Shown: positions 42,731 through 54,140, numbered from the stretch's first letter. The stretch is 64,000 nt of DNA from Acanthosepion lycidas (GCA_963932145.1 OZ010573.1:22857565-22921564); one strand, 5' to 3'. The notes: generated by a model from the letters alone, not told the origin. Numbers and translations are program-made.

Positions 42731-43661
42731 CAGTGCTGTTCGATAAAAGTGACTCACCTGATTTTTTTTTACTAAAAATATTTTTTGTCTATTACTTTTT
42801 GGGGTTAAAATAATTTTTAATCTTACTAATATAAAGACCCCTTCCCGACCACCTAGGAAAAAAGTTTATTCACCCTAAGGTATTCTATTGATAATTATAA
42901 ATTTGGATATAAATGAAATTTAGGAAAAAAAACTCTATGCAAAAAAGGGACTCAGATATCGCATTCTAATGATTAAACTGGTAAATTTAAAGAGATTTTG
43001 ACAAAATATTGAAAACTATTTTACAATACACTCAGAACAATATTCTAGAGAATTCTAGAACAGCTTAAATTAAATCTAGAGTATTCCAGAATATTCCAGA
43101 AAGCCTCATACAGTATAAAAACAGCTTGAAATAGCCACTCAAGTCACTAACCAGATGAAAGGGTACAAACACGCATCAGAACCACTTAAGGCATATATTA
43201 TTGCCCTCTCAAAAGCAGGCAAGTCTACGAGAGAAATTGTAGAAATTGCTATAACCTCGCAATCAACTGTCTCTCGAGGGCTTAGGGAACATAATGATGC
43301 CACTCCTGCTCCAAGGAAGGAAACAAGGTGACGAAAGAAAAAGATTGATGATAGAACTGGCAGGGTAATCAAGAGAGAAGTTGCGAAGAATATGACTATA
43401 ACTAGCCAAGAAATTGCAGCCAGTCTAAGCGAAGAGCAAGATGTTAGTCTTGCCTCTTCAACAGTCCGTCAGAACAAGGTTACAAATCTTGTACACGAAG
43501 GTTTAAGCCGCTAATAAGCAAAGTCTAAAAAAGCTAAGAGACTTGAATGGGCTCACTATTACAAAAATGTCACCGTAGAAGTCTGGAAGAATGTTCTCTT
43601 CTCCGATGAAACGAAATTTGAGCTAAATTCAAAGGATAGACACTTTTATCGAACAGCACTG
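42731..43661 (+). mobile_element. Tc1-like element with C-terminal deletion
   Basis: Perfectly matched ends CAGTGCTGTTCGATAAAAGT and ACTTTTATCGAACAGCACTG, with TA on both sides, define 931 bp. The transposase start at 43155 reads MKGYKHASEPLKAYIIALS, AGKSTREIVEIA and STVSRGLRE (helix-turn-helix), then AKRLEWAHYYKN and FSDETKFELNSKD. The last quoted segment carries the first or second catalytic Asp (SDE). The reading then runs straight into the right end, so the DPNP-like and final Glu segments are deleted. One stop after KETR and two after LSR are present. It looks fairly young at the ends but is non-autonomous. Confidence 0.9.
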
Positions 43662-43663
43662 TA

Positions 43664-44095
43664 TATCTCTGAGGTGAGGTACTTACATTATTCGGACTGT
43701 CATCCTCACTTTCATTGCGCTCCGGTCTTCTTCAGGTGATTGGAATTTAGAAACGAACCCTTTATTTCGTCCACATGGGGAAATTGTTCCAGTTCCACGT
43801 ACCATGCCTCATATGGATATCTCAGTTCCTTTTAACTCAACTCTCCAATTTTTGTTGGTTCACCGCTGCTGTAGCCTGGTACTGAACACACAATTCTTTG
43901 GGTCTAGTCACTGGATCTAACCAACGCTTTTATCCACTGGGCTATGTGTCCTCATGGGACAACTAAGGGTTCGGTTCGAAATTACAATCACTTGAAGAAG
44001 GCTGGAGCGTACAACAGCTGAAACGTTGTGAATATGGCAATGAAGCAATGAAAATGAGGATAACAGTCCGAATAATGTAAATAATACATTCAATG
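43664..44095. mobile_element. Head-to-head SINE (family B) fold-back
   Basis: A minus-strand SINE copy (head near 43950 with TAGCCCAGTGGATAAAAGCG, box B GTGTTCAGTACCAGG, tail ending at 43668) meets a plus-strand copy of the 3' half (43965-44090). The two tails are inverted copies. The right copy keeps AAGAAGGCTGGAGCGTACAA; the left has an internal deletion there. It starts three bases after the Tc1 end. Confidence 0.7.
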
Positions 44096-44189
44096 CGTCA
44101 AAAACCAATCTAGTTACATTCGATCATCGCCAGTGGGACCCCGAACTACCACCAATCACAATGAATGAGTATCCTCTCGGGGAGGGTCC

Positions 44190-45080
44190 CGTGCCTTGAG
44201 CGCCTATTGGGCTTCAACCCACACCTCAAGTGGAACTCGTACATACGATCCATCGCTAAAGTTGCAAGAAAAATGGCCGTACCGCTCCAGTAAGTACATG
44301 ACACCACGTGATATCCTCTACCGTAACAAGAGCCTGATTAGTCATAAAATGGTGTACTGCAGTCATTTGGGGGGCGAAAGCTGTGCCCAGTATTCATTTT
44401 ATAGTGTCCATAGATTCGAAAAGCGTCTCCGCTTCCTTTTGGGTGTGGCAAATTATTTTCCACGCTGCAACTCCCCTCTCTCTCACAGGCGAGATGTCGC
44501 AAGCCTCTCAGTTCCCTATCGCTATTTCTATGGAAAGTGCTCAAACGAAAAAAGATTCCTTAGTTCCGCTAGTTCTAAGCTTCACGCCTAGTACCTGCCA
44601 TGCTACGTACTATCCTCATTCCCTTTGTATTCTATTGGTGAGAATTAAGTTCCACTCGGGTAACATCTTCCCGCAAATCGCTGAACTATTTTCAAGAGAA
44701 TGTTTTCCCGATCACTACAATCTTAACTCGAAGTCTAGGACTAACCGTTATGCACCCTACCTAACTGCATAAACTGTGCCTCTTACTCTGTAAACTCCTA
44801 ACTCAAGTGGCCCCTGGGACATTTTACAGAGTGAACCTCACTGTAAAAAAATTACAGATCATAGTTTCTGTTTTGGAATGTTAATGTTTTTGTTTTTTAA
44901 GGGATTTTTCAGCGCGCCCATGTTGCTATTGAATGTGACACAAGGTTGAGGTTTAAAATGGGTTTGACAGCAATACCGTGGAAAAATTGCTCAAGCCCCC
45001 TTAGGTGCCGGATAATAACCCCAGTCCCAAAGGAGAAGTACTGCCTTCGAGTACGGCTCCCTGATGCATGAGTTAATATT
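44190..45080 (+). pseudogene. Jockey-like LINE, thumb, C-terminus and 3' tail
   Basis: Reads LGFNPHLKWN (across frames), SSKYMTPRDILYRNKS, KRLRFLLGVANYF, LSHRRDVASLSVPYRYFYGKCSN (44490-44555), then CFPDHYNLNSKSRT near 44710 before a stop. It then has a non-coding tail to about 45080. Frame shifts occur near 44280 and 44560. The 5' end is truncated at the RT thumb. Confidence 0.8.
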
Positions 45081-45429
45081 ATTTTGAAATTTTGCTGGTA
45101 AAAGCCAGGTAAGTATAAATAGGTTTATCTGACGTCCTATACTTTACCAATCGTCTCACACTTTGGTTAGATAGCCATGCTAGATTATCTGTTTTACCGG
45201 GTCAATCAAGGTTACGTAATAATATTGAGACAATACACATTAAACATAATAAATATACATATCTTATATCTTTAAATTGTTAAAAACTTAAAAATAAAAA
45301 TAAGACAAAAAGAGAAATTCAAGTTTCCGGTTGCAGGAAAAAATGTTGGTGTAACTTTACTAGGTGTAAACAAACAATATGCCGCGGAATAAAAGTTTAA
45401 CAATTATATTGATTTGTATAAATACACAG
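45081..45429. other. No recognisable feature
   Basis: AT-rich spacer. Confidence 0.4.
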
Positions 45430-45745
45430 ATGCGACTTATTCTTCTTTATGCCCCATGTCCCCTCAAGTCGTAGGCAGACATGGCTCCCCACAACTTCCT
45501 GTCTCTTGTACCTCTAAATAAACTTGATCTTTCTGTTATTTCTCCTAAGCCCTACTCAAGATCACTAAGTCTGTTATGCGTTGTTTTTCTCTATTGCTCT
45601 TGCCCTCTAACTGTCCCGTGAGTATCAGATTTTCCAAGCCCTCCTTCCTCATTATATGTCCTAGAAACATCAACTGCCGCTTCCTGGTGTTAAGTATTAG
45701 CTACCTTTTTGTTTCCATTTTCCCAAAAACTTCGTCATGGGCCCG
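45430..45745 (-). pseudogene. RTE-like LINE, C-terminal fragment
   Basis: The minus strand has the conserved tail seen at 13471-13705 and 41000-41240: a Lys/Arg-rich ...RQLMFLGHI-type segment near 45680, a Gly/Lys-Arg run, ITERSSLFRGTRDRKLWGAM-like residues near 45500, and the end at 45440. Several frames are needed. Confidence 0.65.
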
Positions 45746-45806
45746 AAAAAAATGGATCGACGGGGTGCTGGTTTTCAACTCGCAATCCTACATTTATATT
45801 TATTTT

Positions 45807-45810
<4 letters not shown>

Positions 45811-45875
<65 letters not shown>

Positions 45876-45895
45876 TTGTGTGTGTGTGAATATAA

Positions 45896-45929
<34 letters not shown>

Positions 45930-45932
45930 AAA
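45811..45932. repeat. (TA)n, (GT)n, (GATA)n, (GA)n compound microsatellite
   Basis: Four consecutive simple repeats. The 600 bases after it contain nothing recognisable apart from a short (TA)n/(CA)n at 46470-46525. Confidence 0.97.
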
Positions 45933-46539
45933 GAGAGCTACGCATTCGCATTACATTTTATATATGTGGAAAATTATTCGCGAGTTAAGTATATCTTTTG
46001 TTTCTGAACATTGGCTCAGAACATAATGAATTAAAGTTTTCATTTTCTATTTTCCGGCAGATCAAATTAATGTCGGCTAACAAACAGGAAGTATGCTGAA
46101 AGCCGGTCAAAATCATATTAAAAAAAAAAACAGAAACTAATACCTCGTACCTTTATAATCGTCCATTCACTCTCACACTGAACTGTGTTTACATAACAAT
46201 ACACTCCCAGTTAATATTATGTTTGCCGATTGTGGAAGACGAGACTAAATAGCAGTTAGTAGAGGAATTCGACTTAGACACCATGTAACTTAAAACTTTT
46301 AAGCAAACTAGGCACGTGCTGTAAGTAATTAGTCAGGGTAAGCAGTCGGTCGACCTTTACAGAGCGGATTGTAAACAAAAGCCTTATCGCAAGAAGATAA
46401 TATTAAAAATGGTAATGTGAAGAGGGAGATACGAGTATTTACATAAGAAAAGCGATAATTAAAAAAAGCACACACACACATATGCATATATATATATATG
46501 ATGATCAGTATATATATATATATGAAAGGGTCAGTATAA

Positions 46540-46615
46540 AAATAAAGACACAATATCTATATTATTCAATGAAACATGTTTGATTGAAGATATGTTGTCT
46601 AAATATACACAAAAA
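46540..46615 (+). repeat. Partial copy of the 4394-4738 arm
   Basis: TCTATATTATTCAATGAAAC, then a diverged segment, then TTGTCTAAATATACAC matches the reverse complement of 4395-4465 in order. Confidence 0.55.
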
Positions 46616-46779
46616 ATATTAACAAACACTATAAATAGCAAAGAAAAACTGCATTCGGATCCACAATTATTCCCACTCAATAACCTCTAGTATAAATGGA
46701 AACATAACCGTTACCGCCCACCAAAATAACCTTTAGAACAATACAACAGACTACCCACAATGCATCAATACCTTATATA

Positions 46780-46935
46780 TATAAATAGTCGAGCAAAAGC
46801 ACAACTGATGATTGCTTTTAACATGAAATAGACTGTCGCCTCTGGGTGTTGATTTCAATGTTCACTTTTATATTTGCATAGGCTTTATCCCTGATATTGA
46901 GCTCTATAACCAGTAAATATGGCATTCCTTAAAAT
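46780..46935 (+). repeat. GCGACAG-family repeat with hammerhead-like core
   Basis: Contains the hammerhead-like motif at 46805-46843 and continues GTTGATTTCAATGTTCACTT, then CTGATATTGAGCTCTAT. This is the reverse complement of the order seen at 57260-57340. Confidence 0.65.
46805..46843 (+). ncRNA. Hammerhead-like motif, helix I lost
   Basis: Core CUGAUGA (46805-46811), helix II TG/CA with flanking mismatches, GAA, helix III ATA-GAC-TGT (one G-U), C17 at 46837. The upstream GCACAA does not pair with downstream GCCTCT, so helix I is missing although the core is complete. Confidence 0.45.
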
Positions 46936-46951
46936 TATATTTTATCATATA

Positions 46952-48219
46952 TCAGGGTGGTGCAAAAGTAATGTCCGATTTTTAAGAAGAAAGTTTTAGA
47001 TTGTATTTAAGAAATTTGTGCTTCTCGTTATAATCAAGGAATGTCATAAGTAATTTATACCTTTCTCTTTCAGATTATAAAAATATTTTTCATGATTTTC
47101 CGCAATTTTCGCACCCATGTTCGTCACATCTCAAGATCACATTCGCCATATGTTGCTATGTGAGTTTCATAAAGATGTCAATGCAAATGCAACGGCAAAC
47201 TCTATTCACAGCGCTTATGGAGATGGTACAGTGAATGAAAGTTATAGGAGGAGATGGCTTTCCTGTTTCCGAATCGAGGATTTCAGTTCATTTAAGACCA
47301 ACAAAAAGAGGGCCGTCCAGAAAAACTTTATTCCGAACAGTTAAAAGTTGTTGTCACAGACAATCCCACCATTACTTCTAGAGAAGTTGCGAAACAATTT
47401 AACGTAGACCATGGAACCGTGCTATGCCAATTAAAAAGGATCGGAAAGGTTTTAGTGGTTAGGAAATGGGTCCCACACGAAATGTCTCCAGAGAATCTGC
47501 AGCAGCATCTTTTTTCTTGTGAATCATTGCTTTCACGACACCTTTAGGTACCATTTTTATGTAGGCTTGTTATAAGTGATGAGAAGCAGCTCTTTTACCA
47601 TAACGTTAAACGCCGCCAATCGTTGATCAGTCGAAGAAGAGGATCAGTTCATCAACCAATAGGAGGACTTCATCCAAAGAAGATGATGTTCAGTTTATGG
47701 TGGCATATTAAAGAAATTGTCTATTACGAACTGTTAAAGATCATTCAGATAATTACAACTAATCTCTACTGTGATCAAACATCGTCGTTTGAAAACAGCT
47801 TTGAACCAAAAGCGACCTTCCTCAGTGAACATGAAATGTGTCATCATCCATCACGATAATGCTCATTATCTGACAGCTCGACTGACTGAAAATATTTTGG
47901 AAGAGCTTGGTTGGAAAATATTACTTCATCCACCATATTCTCCTGACCTTGCACCTTCTCATTATCTCTTGTTTCGGGGACCATGGAATCTTTTGGATGG
48001 TCTGAGGCTGATATCAAGAGAAGAGGTTGAAAATGAATTAGATTCATATTTTGCTTCAAAAGCTAACGAATTTTACAGGCGTGGCTTTTATAATCTTTTT
48101 GACAGATGGAATGATGTTTTAAAAAGTAAAGAAAGTTATATTAACGAATAAATATTCTAATAATCATGGCCTTTTTCATTTTTAATATAAACGTTAAAAT
48201 CGGATATTACTTTTGCACT

Positions 48220-48222
<3 letters not shown>
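46952..48222 (+). mobile_element. Mariner-like element, near full length, dead
   Basis: Ends TCAGGGTGGTGCAAAAGTAA and, reversed, TCAAGTGCAAAAGTAATATC, flanked by TA, give 1271 bp, the usual mariner length. Coding starts near 47110: SQDHIRHMLLCEFHKD and AYGDGTVNESYRRRW (helix-turn-helix part). Later, KCVIIHHDNAHYLTARLTEN (47830-47890, second Asp) and LLHPPYSPDLAPSHYLLF (47925-47975, third Asp of DD34D) lead to a natural end SYINE-stop at 48151. Frameshifts near 47340 and 47770 and stops between them inactivate it. Confidence 0.92.
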
Positions 48223-48254
<32 letters not shown>

Positions 48255-48375
48255 AATAGGACAGGTAAAAAAATCCGTGGCTAAGTATTCCATGCAGATC
48301 CTATTAATGTAAAATGTTAAAACTGATTCACAAAAGAGACCTCAATATAATTCTTATTATAGGGCATATGAGTGA

Positions 48376-48540
48376 ATTACAATTAATAAGATTCAAACAA
48401 TTTACCTCATACAGATTATCATTTTGTCCATAGGAAAATGCAAATGTATTTGCAATGATAAGTCCAGGGAAAAACTACTTTCCCATGGACAAAATGATCA
48501 TCCGTATGAGATAAATTGCTTGCATCATATTAATTGTAAT
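48376..48540. repeat. Fold-back element, ~64-bp arms
   Basis: Arms 48376-48438 and 48477-48540 are inverted copies with a few mismatches (ATTACAATTAATAAGAT against ATATTAATTGTAAT; CATTTTGTCCATAGG against CCATGGACAAAATG). Followed by (TA)n 48549-48570 and (GT)n 48580-48620. Confidence 0.8.
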
Positions 48541-48629
48541 TCCCATATAAATATATATATATATATATAGTCTCTCTGTGTGTGCGTGCGCGCGTGTGTG
48601 TGTGTGTGTGTGTGTGTGTATTACACAAC

Positions 48630-48873
48630 AAAATCCCAAATTACCTCATATGGATGGATAGATCTATTTCAACCGATGCAAAGTATGTCAATCTTATTCA
48701 ACCTCGATTTATGGACTATATTCGTGTCGGAATTAGCGATTTAAAATTTAACTTTGACATCAGTCGAAAAATTGATACAGAACCTACCCATTTCGACGCC
48801 TCAGCCAGACAGAAAGCCCGAGTTGGTGGTAAGGACGGGGCGGAAGGTATCACTCTTAAAGGGAACAGACTCC

Positions 48874-48880
<7 letters not shown>
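48630..48880 (+). other. Open frame of unknown origin
   Basis: About 80 codons free of stops between microsatellites (NYLIWMDRSISTDAKY ... GISDLKFNFDISRKID ... RQKARVGGKDGAEG) with normal amino-acid variety. I do not recognise it. It may be an exon or transposon fragment; bounded by (GT)n and (TA)n (48878-48908), it has no visible splice or start context. Confidence 0.3.
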
Positions 48881-48911
<31 letters not shown>

Positions 48912-48914
48912 TAT

Positions 48915-49860
48915 ATTAATTAAAGCCGCTGACGAGCATTCTACTGCAGTAGCAAAACGTAAAACATCTACTCAGAGTCCTAAAATTACCAGAATACGTA
49001 AATTTGTACGAAATGTGCAGGAAATTATCGATAATAACCCCAGTAAGTAGCTCAAGTCTCTCTACCAGAACCTTCGATACAAGTCATAGGTGATACTGAG
49101 AGGCCAATTCATGTCTTCAAAAACAAGATAACCGTCTGATCATGCATAGCTTTAGTTGAACAAGTTAAAGCATCAAGAGTTTGGAATACTTTGCTTTTTG
49201 CTTATAAGAAAAGCTTTGATCAGGACCAAAAGGTCAATCGAAGGAATGATAGATGTTTATGCGGAGACACTAAAGACGTCCCAAAGGTCATGCGTACAAA
49301 GTTTCCGGCAATTGTGATGATCCTGGAAGTCGTGAGCAACAAGACAGATGTCATGCCTCCTCACTTCTTTCCCCAGGGCTTAAGGGTCAATTGTGCTAAC
49401 GACAAGGCGGGTGTTGATGTGGGTTGTGTGACCTTGAATAGAGAGTGTGGTCAAAGGAAGACCGTACACTTACCGACAAGTCTTATAAGGCCAGACGACC
49501 CAAGAAAGTATGAGTCACAATTTCCACGATCTCGTCACCCCAAAATATATGACCTCTTAGCTCTCCAGACCTGAATCCATTGGAATACTACATATCGAGT
49601 GTAGACGAGAGGTAGTCAATCAACATCCCCATAACATTATAAAATCTTTGAAGTCCGCATTAACCAGCGCAACGTTCAAAAATCCAACGTCAAAATCATT
49701 TGATTCGGGCATTTCTGCGTTTCCGACTTCCTATTGAAGCAGTCATCGATGCTAATGGTGAATTCATTAAGTAGATGCATCAAGAAGAAACTCAAGATTA
49801 TTCATACCAATCTTTTCTCAAATAAAACTCTACTTTCATGACATGCGTCTTTTACTAAAT
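48915..49860 (+). pseudogene. Tc1/mariner-superfamily transposase relic, copy 1
   Basis: Reads KRKTSTQSPKITRIRKFVRN and QEIIDNNPSKxLKSLYQNLR (helix-turn-helix region, 48955-49075), then RRNDRCLCGDTKDVPKVMRT, FPAIVMILEVVSNKTDVMPP and HFFPQGLRVN (49230-49395), then LSRPESIGILHIE near 49575 (the SPDLNPLDYY equivalent after a frameshift) and a degraded C-terminus. Several stops and a deletion after RVN removing the Asp-Asn block. It is related to 50465-51290. Subfamily not assigned. Confidence 0.75.
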
Positions 49861-49884
49861 TCATGCCAATATCCTCAAAGAACT

Positions 49885-50345
49885 TTATATACGGGGTTTG
49901 TCTAAAAATCGACGGGACTGGTGTCACAAACAATTTATTTCAATCCAAACAAGAAACTACATATGTTTCCTTCAAAGCAATCTCCTTCGAGTCTAATGCA
50001 CTTTTCCATCCTTCTCTGGCTCCGTCGTTAAGGGCCCCTTGATGATCCCATTGAGCTTTGTGGAAAGAAAAAGTCACACAGATTAAGATCAGGTAAATAA
50101 GGATTTTTTTCCAGCTACTCGGTCAGAAACTGCCGAATGCTTAGGGCGTTGTGAGCAGGTGCAATCTCGTGGTGAAGTACATCGATTTGCTCTGCCGCAA
50201 ATCTTGTCTCTTCTTGCGCACAGAGCAAAGCAAACGCCGCCGGATCTATTTGTAGACTTGCTGATTGATTGCCTGGTCCCGTGACAAGAACTTACTTCCG
50301 ACGATGCCTCTCACATTGAAGAACAAGATGATCCCGTTACTTTTC
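49885..50345 (-). pseudogene. Mariner-like transposase, C-terminal half
   Basis: The minus strand reads NVRGIVGSKFLSRDQAINQQ (50320-50270), VLHHEIAPAHNALSIRQFLTE (50190-50130, Asp of HDN replaced by Glu), PYLPDLNLCDFF (50110-50075) and MEKCIRLEGDCFEGN (50010-49965), followed by the usual 3' end GTCCCGTCGATTTTTAGACA (49922-49903). The 5' half is cut off at (TA)n/(GATA)n 50366-50447. Confidence 0.82.
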
Positions 50346-50361
50346 AGACAGACCTTGTGTG

Positions 50362-50365
<4 letters not shown>

Positions 50366-50445
<80 letters not shown>

Positions 50446-50447
50446 GG
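50366..50447. repeat. (TA)n and (GATA)n microsatellite
   Basis: TA then about 12 GATA units. Confidence 0.97.
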
Positions 50448-50464
50448 ATATATATATATATGGT

Positions 50465-51290
50465 CAGATGGATAAAGTGTCGTCTGAATTACACAAAAAT
50501 GAAAATAACACTGACATCTCATTTTAACAGATACATTTACCAAAATTTCAGGAAAATATTTTGAAATACTAAAGAGTAAATGTATTCAATAAAATCGCCA
50601 TTGGCTTCAACCACGCCTCCAGATTACTTCGGAACCTTCTGCAACTCTTCTGGACGGTCACCTTCTTTAAGTTGGTGAATGTTGTCAGAATTCTTGCTTT
50701 CAGTTCATCTTTGGTGTTACAAAGAGTTTTGTTTCAATGATCAAGGGGTTGAAGTCTGGTGAGTTAGATGGCCAGGTTTAAGGGTTGATGTGATTGCAGA
50801 AATTGTCTCATAACGATGGATGGGTTCTCCTGCTTGTGTGTGATGGTGCAGAGTCTTCTTGCCAGACATATGGTCTTCCATCACCTACCCTCTTGACTTA
50901 GGGCAGTACTACTTCCTCAAGGCATTTTATGTACGCCTCCGTTTTGAGTCTGAGCCCCTGTGGAAAAATAAATAGAGTCATAACAGACTTTGCCATCACT
51001 AGTGATAACTCCAAACGCCTTCGCAATCACCATTAGACTCATCTAACTCTTTCCGAATCCTGTTGACTGTCCTCGGATTGTCACCCAAACACTCTGAAAT
51101 GTACGCATTGGAGTTTCCGGCACGAGTGGCAAGAAAGCACAGCATGCCGTTTCCAAATTTCTGGCGGTGTGAATCGCTTCATGGTGCTCTTTTTCTCACA
51201 GACGGTGTCCAAATGGGCCAATACTCTGCAGTCGCCAAAATAAAATAAAAACAACGTATATGTGCGAAATTAAAAATATAATATGACGAC
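50465..51290 (-). mobile_element. Tc1/mariner-superfamily element, internally deleted, copy 2
   Basis: The ends have inverted words GGATAAAGTGTCGTC (50470) and, reversed, GGGTAAATTGTCGTC (51297). The minus strand reads MKRFTPPEIWK, then MAKSVMTLFIFPQGLRLKTEAY (50995-50940 region), VLP, DGRPYVWQEDSAPSHTSRR (50885-50830, second Asp), TWPSNSPDFNPL (50785-50750, third Asp), VAEGSEVIWRRGWSQW. It shares the FPQGLR motif with 48915-49860. The part encoding the first Asp is deleted. Stops present. Confidence 0.75.
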
Positions 51291-51421
51291 AATTTACCCA
51301 TCACACCATATATGCATAACTGGAGAAAAATAGATTCAAACCTTTTCCTTGGATATTAGCGAAAAAGTAAATGTGATGAACTCGACCGAATTTTGAGTCA
51401 TTACCATTACACTTCCTTTAC

Positions 51422-51524
<103 letters not shown>

Positions 51525-52614
51525 CTAATGTAATTATAAACTTTCTCAGATGATTGATGTTACCTTCACCATCCCGACTCCAGAGCTTCGTAGACGGACC
51601 CTCCAAGAAGCACTCCGTCCACTCGTCAACGGCTATCAGCAATTGACTGTTGATCTACTACTTGATATTTTTTCTTTTATATAAGCAATTATGACACAAG
51701 CCTACAATCCTCACTTTACGGCAATTGCGAGACAATAGCAAAGGCAGAATTTCTACTCCTATTATAGTCCATTATCAAATGTGGCTTGTAGCAGTGTCCA
51801 CTGCACGTCAATCAGATATTGTGACAAGTATTATTGTATATTGTAATTGAAAGGCATTGTGATATTTATGTCTAGATAAGATAGAATACTCATAACATTT
51901 TCATCGAGGCCTGAATGGCAATCAGTCTAGGAGAACTAATCTGAATTCAAAACCATAAACAAGACAAGAGGAAATCATTATCTTTCCTAAAAAGCCATGG
52001 CAATTCACAGATAATAAATAAAAGGAATCGGTGCAGAGCCACTATCAGCTACATCCTGAAGGGTCCATGGCATTAAAAAAAAAAGATTTTGTTAACCAAG
52101 TAAAATCTATAATCCAAAATGTACATAAAATAAAAATTTCACTTAATAATTAAAGAGAGAACAGTTAATTAATCACACTAAAGTGTCATGACACATAAAT
52201 TTGAAAACTCTGGCCTGAAGTGAAAATAGTAACAATTTAATGAATTGCATTTTAAAATAAATGAATTAAGTTGGAAATTTACAATAGATTGGGACTCTTA
52301 CATTTTAGAATTAATAATCAACTTTTATAATTTGAATCATAAGTGCTACATACCTTGCCTACTCTGAGAGCATGTCCATGCCTTAAAGTAATCTTATTTT
52401 TCGGCAATTGCCTTTTAATGTGCCTCTTAAGATCGTTTTCATATTGTAAATACGGGAGATTAAAAGTTATTTTACTGAAATTATGCAGTCTATACAATTC
52501 CATTAACATTGTCAGATCCTTGAACGTTTGTGGCTTAAAGTATCATCATTTTTATACGATTAAACAATGAAATGTGTGCAATTAACTAGACTTTCAAAAC
52601 ACACACAACCCCCC

Positions 52615-52616
<2 letters not shown>

Positions 52617-52655
<39 letters not shown>
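52617..52655. repeat. (TA)n microsatellite
   Basis: Pure TA after a C7 run. Confidence 0.95.
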
Positions 52656-52659
<4 letters not shown>

Positions 52660-52813
52660 AAAAGTTATTAGTCAGAGTTAAATTAGACCAGGAAATAGTA
52701 GTATTAAAAAGTGCTCAATACACAGTTAACATGCAGATTTTTTAAATTTGAAAAAATTAGGAGACCAGCCGATCACTTTACCTGTCTTTCAAATTTCAGT
52801 ATCCGGGCTAAAA

Positions 52814-52817
<4 letters not shown>

Positions 52818-52897
<80 letters not shown>
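52818..52897. repeat. (TA)n microsatellite, ~78 bases
   Basis: Uninterrupted TA, among the longest in the window. Confidence 0.97.
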
Positions 52898-52898
<1 letters not shown>

Positions 52899-53072
52899 CA
52901 AAACCGAAAAGACACAAGGATTGAGGATCGCTTCGCGCCTGAAACTATTAGTGACGGTAAAGTGTGTATGTCTTGGGTTTTGAATTTTTTTTCCAGCTCT
53001 TTCCTTGATTGCTTTCCGGTTTTTTAAAAAAATTTTCAAATCTGGGCTTATAAGTTTAGGTAGGTTTCTTAA

Positions 53073-53176
53073 TGTGTGTGTGTGTGTGTGTTTCTCCTTT
53101 TTTTTTCTTTTTGGTGGCTCAGGTTTTGTTTATTTTACGTGTTTTTTCATTGTTCTAGTTTATACTCTCTCTCTAC

Positions 53177-53264
<88 letters not shown>
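53073..53264. repeat. (GT)n, (TC)n and (TA)n microsatellites
   Basis: GT at 53073-53091, TC at 53180-53207, TA at 53210-53264. Confidence 0.97.
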
Positions 53265-53266
<2 letters not shown>

Positions 53267-53299
53267 TTTAAAGCAATCCCTTTGCCTTGGCGTTTGCGT

Positions 53300-53435
53300 T
53301 TAAACATGAAACAGACAGTTGCTATTCAGTTTTGATACGTATGTCCATACTGTTTATATTTTTATAAACACTGTCTCTGATATTGAGCAATTTTCTCCCA
53401 TAAATAGAGTATATCTGAAATTAGTTTTTATCACA
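53300..53435 (+). repeat. GCGACAG-family remnant
   Basis: ACATGAAACAGACAGTTGCT, then CTGTCTCTGATATTGAGCA is a diverged copy of the repeat at 46780-46935. The hammerhead part is no longer foldable. Confidence 0.55.
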
Positions 53436-53541
53436 CACACATACACACACACATATATATAAGCAAAATGAGAACAAATGGAATATAATTTCGCTGTATG
53501 TCACATTTAATTTTTTAAAAAATTATGTTTTAATATCCTAA

Positions 53542-53549
<8 letters not shown>

Positions 53550-53606
<57 letters not shown>
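53550..53606. repeat. (TA)n microsatellite
   Basis: Pure TA. Confidence 0.97.
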
Positions 53607-53609
<3 letters not shown>

Positions 53610-53756
53610 AAAAGAACGGAGAATAAAATTCCAACGTTCAAGTAGGGATTCTTTCCTTTTTTCTTTATAAAAATCTTTTTTACCTTCTACGGAAAATGAA
53701 GTCATGTTCCATAAATTGAAATTTTAAATAAAAACCGTTTATTACCATCATTTTTA

Positions 53757-53816
53757 ACTACCTGATAAGACGTTGTTTATTAAACGTCGAAACAAAATGT
53801 GCAATTTTGTAGTAAT
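53757..53816 (+). ncRNA. Hammerhead-like motif with long helix III
   Basis: Helix I CTA..C/GTA plus one outer pair, core CUGAUAA (G8 to A; 53762-53768), helix II GACGTT/AACGTC, GAA, an uninterrupted seven-pair helix III (ACAAAAT with ATTTTGT, loop GTGCA), and A17 at 53811. Only G8 departs from the core. Flanked by (TA)n at 53550-53606 and 53841-53900. Confidence 0.5.
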
Positions 53817-53839
53817 AACTTACATGTTCTAAAGTAACA

Positions 53840-53840
<1 letters not shown>

Positions 53841-53900
<60 letters not shown>
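53841..53900. repeat. (TA)n microsatellite
   Basis: Pure TA. Confidence 0.97.
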
Positions 53901-53904
<4 letters not shown>

Positions 53905-54140
53905 CAACAGAAAGCTTGCCAGGTGACGACCAAAGAAGAATTAATAAAAAGAAGAACTAACAACCAATAAAAAAACAATAAAAAAAAACAGTGCTCTATG
54001 TCTAAATTATCAAGATAGAACAATTACGCTTCCCAATGTCACAACACAGAAAGACCGCTACTTAAGTTTCACGCTACTGTGATCATCTGGTGACCAGAAT
54101 GCAAATGAAAGGAAGAATAGAATTTTTTACTAACATAACA

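Noticed and set aside
47844..48059. Minus-strand open frame over the mariner
   Set aside because: Shadow of the plus-strand transposase, which has a recognisable sequence.
48930..48975. CTGACGAG, then a CTACTGCAGTAG hairpin and AAAAC
   Set aside because: Helix I does not pair, G12 is missing, and the bases are part of the transposase reading.
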